21,526 nucleotides of DNA from Klebsormidium nitens (Eukaryota; Streptophyta; Klebsormidiophyceae; Klebsormidiales; Klebsormidiaceae), in contig DF237907.1 in the NCBI GenBank assembly GCA_000708835.1, forward strand, positions 1 to 21,526. Reading direction: 5' to 3'. Below, piece after piece: positions 1 to 9,373 of this stretch. The notes under the pieces are model-generated. The model worked only from the letters and a program-made list of their open reading frames with translations, did not search any database and was not told where the DNA came from. Position 1 is the stretch's first letter. Each line of letters begins with the position of its first letter. Position numbers and translations under genes: made by a program.

Positions 1-140
1 TGGGTCCTTTCGCCTGCCCTGAGCTCAAAGGTGGCAGGGGATCTCTTTATCGAAAGGCAACACCTGGGTCCTTTCAGACTGATTGTCCGCCTGATGTGGG
101 TAATTCGGACTTATCCCAGCTAGCGGACAGCAGTCATAAG

Positions 141-174
141 TTTGCCCCGCGGACCCCCGGGTCCGCGGGGCAAA
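141..174. repeat. Perfect GC-rich inverted repeat, 16-bp arms
   Basis: The arm tttgccccgcggaccc at 141-156 is followed by a 2-nt centre (cc) and its exact reverse complement at 159-174. It would form a very stable hairpin or cruciform. It is flanked by shorter inverted repeats at 84-90/123-129 and 231-236/241-246. The function is unknown; a remnant of a fold-back element or a structured promoter element are both possible. Confidence 0.85.
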
Positions 175-230
175 TCTCTTGTCCTCTGAGTAGGGGATAA
201 GATTTAGTTACTGGTAGGTAGAACGTGCGG

Positions 231-246
231 AGGTTAACCATAACCT
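231..246. repeat. Short perfect inverted repeat, 6-bp arms
   Basis: The arm aggtta at 231-236 pairs with taacct at 241-246 across a 4-nt loop, and the pairing can be extended imperfectly outward. It lies 57 bp after the larger palindrome. No function can be assigned. Confidence 0.6.
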
Positions 247-313
247 TCTGCGGGTTTGGTTCCTGTGCGGCAGCCGGCTGTGCCACCCTCCGGTCACACG
301 GCTCACGCCGCGA

Positions 314-319
314 CACGTG
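314..319. promoter_or_regulatory. G-box (CACGTG)
   Basis: CACGTG occurs in the context gacacgtggtg about 390 nt upstream of the dehydrogenase start codon. In plants this core is bound by bZIP and bHLH factors, and ACGTG is the ABRE core. Seeing the motif does not show that it is used; a 6-mer can occur by chance. Confidence 0.35.
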
Positions 320-707
320 GTGACCTAGGGCGCAATCCGTACCATGTACGGATCGCCACTCGTACAGTGTACTGTGCGTGCGCCGACGCGCGTGCGGTCG
401 GCGCTGGAAGGCTTTCTAGGATAATAGGAAACAGCCTGGCCGCCTTTCGTGCATGATCGTGACACGGGTGCCGCATTTGAGCATTTCGCTCCACACTGTC
501 AAGGGCGACGAGGCTCGTCACGCTGTACCGTGCGAGCATGGACCCCAGAATGCTGCCCTGCAGGGCTGAGCTTGTGGATTCGGATTCCTCAGCAATGCGA
601 GAAACTTTTCCCAGCTTTTGCAGCTTAACAGAGCGACGAGAGTGCAGGCGGTCACAGCTCGTCTGCCTTCGAGCCTCCAAGATTCAGGCGCCGGTTGCAA
701 CGTCAGC

Positions 708-3700
708 ATGGCGCCCCCGAGCTACAGCGACCTGTTCTCGATTGAGGGCAAGACCGCCCTGGTTACTGGGGCATCGTCAGGAATCGGGTCCCGCTTCTCG
801 GTCTTTCTAGCGTCGCAGGGGGCATCAGTGGTGGTGGCAGCGCGCCGGAAGGACAAGCTTCATGACGTCGTGCAGGTAGGAATCAGTCCTTTGGTCTAGA
901 TTTTGACATTCTCGAGGAGTAGATTTGAAGAGGACGGTACCCTGCAATGCCCCTCCAATGAAGGTCGCTTCGTAGACTGTACGCCCCTGTGCATTTCGAG
1001 GATGGAAGTGAGAAGCTGACAAGGGGATGCTATAGCAAAGCAGGTTCGAAGAAACCAACCCGCTGTAGGTTGTAGATTCCGTAAGGCTGTCACATGCAGG
1101 TGTCGCTTTGATTGAAAATCACATGAGCCAATCACTACGAAGAAAACTTGGCTGCAGAAATGACCGTGAAAGCTGCAATCACTTGTTCACGAGCTCTGTG
1201 GTACTCAACATGGTCAGCATGCTTCATCAAATGTGTACAGGAGGCGGCCGCAATCTGGGGATCTCAGCAGTGACACCTTTCCCAAGGCAGAAGGAAACGA
1301 TCCGTTGCTCTTCTTTCAGATGTCTGTCGAGCATTCAATCTTATAAATTACGTTCTGGGGCATTTGCTCTTTGCAAGATCGAAGCTATCCTCCTAACTAT
1401 TCGAGAGTCTTTCTTCTGGAGCATGATTGTCAAGAGTCACTCATTCTGTGCAGGAAATCGAAAAGGCGGGCGGCAAGGCGAAGGCTGTCGAGCTGGATGT
1501 GTCAGCGAACCAAGAATCGATCAAGAGGAGTGTAGACGAAGCCTGGGCAGCCTTCGGCAAGCTGGACATCCTGGTAAGCAAGGAGACCGTCAAAGGATCG
1601 ATGAGGAAACCGAATCCTCTGTTTGATGCTGGTTGACAGGCATCAACCTGTACGTTCCAAAATTCTTGAGTATTGGGCTGTTTTTCGATCTCGCTCACAC
1701 CAACTCATACTTGCATCGCGTCTAGGTCTAATAATTGAAAGTACAATAAAGACTACTTTACTCAGTTTCTTGCTTCAAATGTGCATTTTCATCAACAGAA
1801 ACCTCCGCCTTTGGACCGCCCGGCAACATACTACTTTCCCGATGAATGCTTTGGTCGTTCAGGCAAATGTGTCGGACGGGGCTTCGCTGAAATCGCACCT
1901 CCTCGGTTTCCAGGTAAACAACGCGGGGCTCGGCGGCGGCGAGGGCGTTCTTAAGGACAGCCAAGAGACGTTCGACGCACTGTTCAACACCAACGTGCGC
2001 GGCGTCTACTTCACGACCCAGGCCGTGGCTAGGCTGATGGTGGACCACGATCTCTCGGGGCGGATCGTAAACACGAGCTCGATCGCCGGGGCGGAGATGG
2101 TTATGGCCGGGTGGGCCATCTACGCTGCCTCCAAGGCCGCGGTTATCCAGCTAACCAGGTGGGTCAGCGGCTGTTCAAGCTGAGGCTTATGGGTGATCTC
2201 CCGTTAACCAGGTGATTCAGTGAAGTTTGGCGGTGAGTTTGGTTGATTTCCGTGTTTCCAAGGTGGGTTAGCGGAGGTCAATATTGACATCTCCTTGGTT
2301 ATCCGGAACCAGTTGGGTCAGCCGCCTGGACGCTCGAACAGGAGGTTAACTTCTGCTTGAGTATTGGAACAGGACATCAAGGCTGAAAAGATTGCTTGAC
2401 TTTCGTACGTTGCGTGAGTGCTGGCGGGTCTGTTGGGGGCTTTATCTTCCAGCAGAAGTAGCGAACGTTTCACTTCTAGGGCATTTTGTCGAAGCGTCCA
2501 CTTCTCTTCCGCTAAGCCGCTTGCACTGCTTTCCTCGGTAACTTCAACCGGACAAGCTTACCGTGAAGCACATCAGGCAGATTTCGAAAGCAACCTGCTG
2601 ATCGCAATCTGCTTGTGATGTAGAGGCGAAGCGAGTTCTGCGTACTGTAGACGTTCTTCTCCATGAAACGGTTTGGTCTTTTCGCAGGTGATTCTACGGT
2701 TCCTCCACAACGAAGCCGTCACTAAGTTCTGCAGAGCCAGTACCTTTCAGATTCCATCTTCCTGTACGGGAGGTGATCCCGCTTTGCCATGCTTTTACCT
2801 CATTCCGACGCTTTTGCTGACCGTCTGCAAAGTCCGCAACAGTTCATCATTCCGACGCTTTTACTGACCGTCCGCAAAGTCCGTACTAATGCGTGACGTC
2901 CGCAGGGCGATGGCGGTCGAGCTGGCTCCCAAGGGCATCAACGTGAACAGCATCGCGCCCGGCGTCTTCCCGTCGGAGCTGACGAGCTCAGTGGTCGGGA
3001 CCGAAAGCGCAAAGCTAGTCCAGAGGGCAGTCCCTGCGCGCAGGTTGGAAACGCTTCCGCCGGCTTCCTTCTCGGTCTTTCTTGAAGTCCTATCTCGATC
3101 ACTTTTTATTTTCTCGTCTTTCTCCTGGATTTGTCTGTTGAGCGGAAGCCACATCTCAATTTGCGATATTGACATCTCGTCTGCAGTCGATAATCTCGTC
3201 TCGGTCGTTCTGCAGTTTTGAGCGTTCCGCAGTTCTGCTTATTTCGCAGAGACCGGTGGGCTGTACCTCGTGCCAGCCGTCTTTGCATTCTGAGAAGCAA
3301 CCTGCAATTCCTCCTAGTGACACGTCTGGTCTGTTTGTTGGACATTCTCGTCGCTGATCATCGTTCCAAACAAGTCACAATTTGAATGATCAAAAAGAAG
3401 ACAGTCAGAAGGCTATCTCCGTAGTTCGTAGATTGTTCCAAAAGGCCCTCGGCGTTAGCAACTTGTGTTCTCAAAGCAATTTACACAGGAGAGATCATCA
3501 AAAAGAGTCTCTTTTGTGCAAACGCCTTCGTATTTGTAACGGCCTTTTTATGAGCCCGTCAAATCTGGCCGTCTTTTTCGCAAACAGAACAGGAAAGGGT
3601 TTGCGCTGGCATCTGTCAAAGGTCGGATGCATAAAATTGGGTTGATGAAGGTTAAAGTCCTGCTGACGTAACAAGCCCAATCCTGCTTCAAATGCAGAGT

Positions 3701-4368
3701 GGTTTCTACATAACGCAAAAACGGAGGCCTGACGTTTTGTGAGTCTCCTCAGTGCGTGCTGCTGGGGTACTTTGAGTGTCGTACCGTCCGCTTGCTGTCA
3801 TCAACAGTAGTCCAAGTCGCCGTCCATTACAGACGGCTTGATCTCCTTCTTAGGGTCCGGGAAATCTGACGGGGTGCTCGACCGTGTTTGAAGAGTCCGA
3901 CGTTTCGTAGCATGCAACGCTTTCGAACGGACCGATCTGATCGTGGGCCCGATAGGGTCTGCAACAGACTGTGGTCGCGGCCGTCAATATGCGTCATGCT
4001 GAATTCGGCCAAGATAACCCGTCTTCGAGCATTCCCGTGACTGGTGTAGATTCGAGTTCTGGGCGTTAGTCCACTTCGAAGCCGTCTTGTCATCAAAATA
4101 CCCAGGGACCCGTACGGTTCTCTATCCTGTGTCTTAGGCTCATACGCGCACGTGGGCAAAAAGCGACCCGGTCTCAATGGGCACTGATTTGTCAACCCTT
4201 TCTAATTTCAGGTACGGAGACACGGAGACGGACCTGATGGGCGCCCTCCTGCTCCTCGTGAGCGAGAAAGCGTCTCGATACATCGTCGGGGTGACCATCC
4301 CAGTGGACGGCGGACACTCGCTATACACGATGGATCTGGCGAATCCAACAGCCATCTTTGACGAATAG
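708..4368 (+). CDS. Classical short-chain dehydrogenase/reductase (FabG-like), 5 exons
   Basis: Exons 708-875, 1454-1573, 1914-2158, 2906-3043 and 4212-4368 join in phase at GT-AG introns to give 275 aa, a usual length for the family. The product is an NAD(P)(H)-dependent oxidoreductase with one Rossmann domain. Visible motifs are TGASSGIG at 20-27 (dinucleotide binding), DV at 71-72, NNAG at 98-101, Asn123, Ser152, and the catalytic YAASK with Tyr166 and Lys170. IAPG follows at 194-197 and PVDGGHS near the C terminus. Arg46-Arg47 after strand 2 would suit NADP(H). The fold resembles plant 3-oxoacyl-ACP reductase-like or glucose/ribitol dehydrogenase-like SDRs; the substrate cannot be read from sequence. 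The start at 708 fits family length. An in-frame ATG at 618 would add 30 Arg/Ser-rich residues that could be an organelle presequence. Intron 4 (1,168 nt) is the longest in the window. Confidence 0.88.
2801..2883. repeat. 36-bp direct duplication in SDR intron 3
   Basis: Two 36-bp copies, 2801-2836 and 2848-2883, differ at two positions and are separated by 11 bp. The second copy ends about 20 bp before the exon 4 acceptor (AG at 2904-2905). Just after it comes tactaat (2883-2889), which resembles a branch-point consensus. It looks like a local tandem duplication close to the splice-site region. Confidence 0.8.
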
Positions 4369-5502
4369 AGGAGGAACGGCAGGTTTCAAGTACATAAAGG
4401 AGAGCGGTTTGGTCAAGTAATGCTGAAGCGAGTCAGCGGCTCGCAGTGTCATTGAGGGTCAGTGCGATGATGGTCAGTGATTTATGCATCCAGATCATGT
4501 GTCATGAACAGCAGAATAGAGGTTCTTCTGCAAGGACTATGGGCTTCCAAGAGGACTTTATGACCGAAAATGTAAAAATGGCAGACCCGAGCAATGCATG
4601 AAATCTAGACGGCTCTCACTCTGCGATTTACATGGTGTCGATGATTTGCAAACAATGCGATCCGCATAATACTTTTAGCAAAGTGCTCTATCTGATTGCG
4701 AGTGAGCAAAACGTTTCGTCGAAACATGGAGACAAGTGTACCATGGAAGATGGGTCCATTGAAGATGCATCCGTCTCGACATATCATGTTATGCTACAAC
4801 GCTCCAATACAATAATATTGGATCACCGCAGATCCATACTGCAAACTGTCATCCGCTTGGCCATTCTTTGAGATTGGATCTGAGTGATTAATCTCAAAAA
4901 TCGTGGCGTGGAAGCTTTGACCAAATTCTACATCCGCGTCAATCCCTGCATTTCCCAACCAGATGGTATGCGTCTGCAGAACTACCGAAGTCATGAACAT
5001 CTTTATACATGGGCAGAGCGAGAGGTTTTGAACTCGTAAAGAAGTATGTTGAGTGGGGAGCGGTAAAAGCACTTCTGAAGTATCTAGCTGTCTCAGAGTG
5101 CACATCTTTAATTGCAAAGTCTTTCCATATATGATGTTGGACAAGATCGGTCCGAGATGACAATGCAGAAATGGGTCATCATATTCCGCTGAGGGAAGTG
5201 ACAGAAAAGACAGCCAAAATCTCGATCCCACCCACTATGGTACACATGTTGATTCTCCGTTCTGCCGAAGACTCAACTTTTTACGGCACTTTCTAGCGTT
5301 CTCGTTTCTACATGCTTTAGGCGGTAAATGTTTCCGTCTGCTTCCAAGTATTTCTATTCTCCCCGATTCGCATCGATCCATCCTCCACCAATTCTCGAGC
5401 TGATGCTGTCTAACATCTCACAAAGGGACGGCTTCATTACACGGGCTGCCAGCTAGCCTCTACCATATGCGCTAGAGCTGACACGAGAAACGGTTCGCTT
5501 TA
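4369..5502. other. Convergent intergenic region, no gene seen
   Basis: This lies between the 3' ends of the dehydrogenase (+) and the wall-protein gene (-) and should hold both 3' UTRs. A 145-codon minus-strand frame at 4794-5231 has no motif, no signal sequence and unremarkable composition, so I treat it as chance. An AT-richer stretch near 4560-4580 (aaaatgtaaaaatgg) could act as a poly(A) signal region for the dehydrogenase. Confidence 0.5.
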
Positions 5503-7334
5503 TCAGTACCCGGTCTTCGGAGGAGAATAACTCGGCGGGCTGTAACTGGGGGGCGAGTAGCTCGGGGGAGAGTAACTGGGGGGAGAGTAGCTCGGGGGAG
5601 AATAGGACGGAGGCGAGTAGGAGGGGGGGGAGTAGGACGGAGGGGGGAAGTAGCAGATGAAGACGATGATCTCAGAGGACGGAGGAGAGTAAGAAGGGGA
5701 GTAAGAAGGGGGAGAGTAAGAGGGGGGCGAGTAAGAGGGGGGCGAGTAAGAGGGGGGTGAGTAAGAAGAGGGAGAGTAAGAAGGGGGGGAGTAAGACGGG
5801 GGAGAATAGGACGGGGGAGAGTAAGACGGGGAGTAAGAGGGGGGGCTATAGCCTGGGGAGTAAGAAGGGGGGCTGTAGCCTGGGGGGTAAGAAGGTGGGC
5901 TATAGCCTGGCGGTGCCGGGACGAGGTAGGACCCGGGCGGGCAGACCGAGGGGCTGTAGAAGTAGGGGGGGCTGTACCCCGGGGAGTAGGAAGGGGGGGA
6001 GTAGCTCGGGGGAGAATAACTGGGGGGAGAATAGCTCGGGGGAGAGTAACTGGGGGGGGAGTAAGACGGGGGCGAGTAGCTCGGGGGCCCGTACTGGAAG
6101 AGGTTCCTCTTGGCCCCATTCTCGGCGTCCACGAAGCTGGGATCCTCAGCCTGGGCGTCGCCGCCCTCCAGCTTGATGTCGCCGAGGTCAGCCGCGCCGT
6201 TTGCAGCGGCGCCCACATCGTCCGCTGCAAGAAGAGGAGGAACATGGAATATCAGGAATGCGAGGGTCCAGACAATGGATTCAAAGCTAAAGATCTTGGT
6301 TATCGCTGCGGGAACCTCAGATTGCGGAAGAAAAGGACTAGGGAAGAGGGTGAGAAAGTCACCGTACCTGCGGAACTGACCAGGATGAAGAGAGATTGAT
6401 CTGCAAGGCCACGATAGGCTCAATCGATGTCTCCAAGTACTATCAATGGAATTTTTGGGGCTCCTGGGGCGATCAAAAGCTCAGGAAGACGAAGTAAGAG
6501 AATTGAAGGAGATCGCATCGCGAAGAAAAACGAATTATTTTCTTGAAGACACAGAAAAGCTGAGATCACTTAAGTACTCAAGCTTGAACGCATGCAACCA
6601 ATACTCCTCCGCAAAAGCAGGATTGGGTCCCTTTCATTATTTTCCGTGCAGCATGATCCCATGCGAAATGATGGTCAAGATTTGATTCTGAAATTCGTTT
6701 TCTGATCGTCGAGGGACAGAAACCCCCTTCTAAGGAAACCAGTCGCTGCCAGAGTTAATAACGTCGAATGTGAAGTATCATAGGACCCGCGGGTTTGACT
6801 CTGTCCTTTTACTGTCTGAAGGGTACATGCAAAGTGGAGTTCCAGTCCTTAGCACGTAGTCCTCCTAACAACTTCCCTTCACAAGCCAAAAAAAATCTCA
6901 ATGCAATAGCGAGAAGAAACTTCCATAATGACGAAGTTCTGCCGAAGCGTTTTTCAAAACCGTTTTACGAAACTTGCACCGCAGGAGTCACTCAAGGGAG
7001 ATGTTTCTTTCCCGTAAGCAGATTTGTATGGTTATATACATGTTTCTGCAAACGGGTCCTCAAGCTTCGCGTGCTTGATGTTGTTGCTTGGGGACTACTA
7101 TACGCGACGGCTGCTTCGACAAAACATTTGGAGGGCACTTTGTTAAAGAACCCGTCACCCGAACGCTTCCCCCGACACCCAACCCGGAAACACTGCAAGA
7201 AGCGTCATTCGAGACTGCCCTCCAACTTTTCTTGAGCAAGAAAACCGCCCAGAGCGCTCACCGTGCACCACGACCCCCAAGCCCAGAAGCCCCACCAGGA
7301 AGAGCGCCAGCAAAGGGCGGCTCAGTCTCGCCAT
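5503..7334 (-). CDS. Secreted SPPSY-repeat hydroxyproline-rich glycoprotein (extensin-like), 2 exons
   Basis: Exon 1 is 7262-7334 and exon 2 is 5503-6224, joined across a 1,037-nt intron (donor G|GTGAGC, acceptor cttcttgcag) to give 264 aa. Exon 1 encodes almost only a signal peptide: Met-Ala-Arg, then a Leu/Val/Gly-rich core, with likely cleavage after VVHA (residue 25). A short acidic, Ala/Gly-rich segment follows (26-69). From residue 71 there are about 25 PPSY units in a (Ser-Pro-Pro-Ser-Tyr) array, interrupted at [13 protein letters not shown] and [11 protein letters not shown]. Repeated Ser-Pro-Pro is expected to be hydroxylated and O-glycosylated. The regular Tyr, plus one YFY (YXY) motif, could be oxidatively cross-linked as in extensins. 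Classical extensins use SPPPP; here it is mostly Pro2, so this is a relative and not a canonical extensin. It probably acts in the cell wall or extracellular matrix. Two Cys lie in the interruptions. Confidence 0.82.
5511..6092. repeat. Tandem repeat tract coding PPSY, G-rich on the + strand
   Basis: The repeat array of the wall-protein gene is a degenerate 15-bp tandem repeat (five codons). The + strand, which is the template strand of the gene, is almost all purine with many runs of 4-8 G. Because stop codons are rare in the repeat, a second minus-strand frame (5472-6245) and a + strand frame (5757-6176) also stay open; these are by-products of the repeat. Such arrays often change length between strains and are hard to assemble. 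Confidence 0.85.
6225..7261 (-). other. Long intron of the wall-protein gene with an in-frame open 3' part
   Basis: The intron is bounded by GT at 7261-7260 and AG at 6226-6225 and preceded by a good pyrimidine tract. Its last 199 nt (6225-6423) are open in the exon 2 frame from an ATG at 6423. They encode 66 residues with a hydrophobic segment (about residues 50-66) that runs straight into the mature protein. I see no independent gene inside. The in-frame part could be chance or an alternative first exon. Confidence 0.55.
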
Positions 7335-9373
7335 CGTGCTCTCGTCTTTTTGACCGCCCACTTGGCTAAGACTTTCGATTGGGTGCTTGGAGGGCGCGAA
7401 TAAAGTCGAAGGTGCCGGAAGAGGGAGAGCGCTCCTGCTTGCTGGCAAAGGCGCGAGGCAGCTTGGCGACTTGTGTTGGTGGAACTCTGAATGGAAATGA
7501 GAGCTGCGGGACTCGTACTAAGATTAGCAGAAGTCAAAGCTCGTCATTCTCAAGAGACTCGAAGTTGCACCGGGAGGTCACGAAGGGATTATGGACTTCA
7601 GAAGATGCGCTTGCATGGCTGCGGGGTCGTAAGTCTTATGTCTTAGTGTGCGCGCGGACTGTGATCTTGGACCCGCGTGACACGGGCTGTCCTGCGACGT
7701 CGCAGCATGCGATGCAGGCCCAATGTCAAATGTGTTGCGTCAATGACAGAGTCAATGGCACCGGCGCATCCATTCGCCGGCCGAGATCTTAGGCTAGGCG
7801 GCTGTTGTAAAATTTGTGATTCAGCAGCTAGCTGTCGTCATCCTCAATCTCCGGAAATCAAAATGCCATGCTGATAAGCGAGACGGCTTTGACTGCGCAG
7901 GTCGGATTCCTTGCCGAATGGGGCAGAATCTCTCCAAGGGAATTGACACTAGGGACTGCATCTCGCAGCATCAAGCAGAAGAGAAGCATGCATGCAGTAC
8001 GATCGAGGCTGCAGCAGTCGCTCAAAATCGAGCTTTTCGGAAAATGGACCCTGATTTGCATGTTCTTGAATCATGTGAAAATTTCCAAACCTGCTCGTGC
8101 GATTTCTTGACAGTTGTTTTCTAGTTCTCATGATGACCACTCTGCAAGCGCACTTGCCCTTCAGGTGCCCACATGTCGAAGCATCTGGTGCAGTGTGCAA
8201 GACGACAAGAGAACGGCAGCTTCAAACCCGGCTTCAAACCTGCGGGACATGAACGTGTCAGGAGGAGCTGTCTGCACTGCGGCACGCTGAGGATGATTGC
8301 CCTCATGCAGGCCAATTTAATCCGCAGTGCGCACTGATCATCATGATGATGCGATCTACTCAAGAAGCCACTGGATTTGTCGATCCCGTGTAACTGGTAG
8401 CATGCCTCGCCCGCCGCGCCTATCATTCAAAGTTTCTCGATGGCGAAGGTCGAGATGCTGAGTGCCACACATCTCATTACTGTGGTCATGTGATAAGGAA
8501 AAGGGGGCTGCTACCTGCACATGTTCCCGCGCGATATTGTGAAAGGGCCAAACTTTGATAATTATACGGCTTGTACGTAAAGATCGTTTATTCGGAAAAG
8601 CCGCAAGGTCGTGCGTGCACGACGAGCTAATGAACGGCTGTTGAGAGTTTGATAGTGCCGTTCAATATAGATCTGAAAAACGCCTGCTCCATGGAGATTG
8701 AGTCCGGGTGCACTATCAGCAGGTAACTTGATGCTGCTGCTACGCTCACGCTGAGCATCTAAACCGAGGTCGAATTCGAGCAAGACATACGAGTCCCAAA
8801 ACGCGCGCCGCATGCTAGCGACCCAACAATTATCTTCAGATCAGCACATGCGCCCACTCAAGCACGTACGTGATTGTAGTATTGAAGTGCCCCAAAACGA
8901 TCATGTACGAAGGTCGAAGCTGGAATCAGCTCGGGAAGTTTTCAGCGTCATGCGCACATGTACCTCCGAGTCGTAGATCGTTTCTTTGGCAGCATCGAAT
9001 AGAAGCTACGAATTCACAGATCATTCAGTTCGGTAGTAAACATTTTACGGCGATAACAAACAAACCCAAGGGTCTCTGTAGGATTGTCAGAGCATCCGTT
9101 TGAATTGACAATCTCAAAGAGGAACTCGTTTAACCAACACGTTTTCCAACCTGTGCACGCTCCTAAATTGCACAGACAAACATACCCTGTGGCTAGCTGA
9201 ACGCTGACAGCGCACGAGCCGTGCGCTCTCGCCGTTTCCGCGGTTTGTTCTGACAACGAACGTGTTATGTTTGTTGACGATGGAGAAGTTCAGTCTGCTT
9301 GGTGGCCAGGTCGCTGTATCAATATTCAACATACTTATGTTACAAAGTGAACTTTTCGCAGCCGCGATGCACG
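7335..9373. other. Two-kilobase intergenic region, no gene seen
   Basis: This lies upstream of the wall-protein start (7334, minus) and downstream of the cyclophilin stop (9374, minus). All open frames are under about 140 codons, without motifs or splice-supported continuations. Just upstream of the wall-protein ATG the minus strand carries a CCAAT sequence (near 7377-7381) but no clear TATA box. Two adjacent perfect palindromes lie at 8325-8336 (cagtgcgcactg) and 8337-8350 (atcatcatgatgat). Confidence 0.5.

Larger units (their letters stand above)
1..707. other. Upstream region of the SDR gene, no gene seen
   Basis: I see no convincing coding exon here on either strand; the open frames are short, arginine/serine-rich and lack recognisable motifs. 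The stretch holds several perfect inverted repeats (listed separately) and a G-box at 314-319. It probably contains the promoter and 5' leader of the dehydrogenase gene starting at 708. An in-frame upstream ATG at 618 could extend that protein by 30 residues. Confidence 0.5.

Noticed and set aside
1-75. An 11-bp direct repeat, tgggtcctttc, at 1-11 and 65-75.
   Set aside because: The match ends after 11 bp and there is no third copy, so it is not evidence of a tandem array or long terminal repeat.
303-680. A 125-codon minus-strand frame upstream of the dehydrogenase.
   Set aside because: Low-information composition and overlap with the probable promoter and leader; no family resemblance.
4794-5231. 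A 145-codon minus-strand frame in the convergent intergenic region.
   Set aside because: No motif, targeting signal or splice-supported extension; the length is within what chance gives.
5757-6176. A + strand frame rich in Lys, Gly and Ser across the same repeat.
   Set aside because: It is antisense to the wall-protein gene and open only because the repeat lacks stop codons in that frame.
5472-6245. A 257-codon minus-strand frame rich in Pro, Leu, Thr and Arg.
   Set aside because: It is the shifted frame of the SPPSY array; it begins across the intron acceptor and lacks a signal peptide. The SPPSY frame has a signal peptide joined by a proper splice.
7379-7792. A 137-codon + strand frame upstream of the wall-protein gene.
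   Set aside because: Ordinary composition without motifs, and it lies in the likely promoter of the opposite-strand gene.
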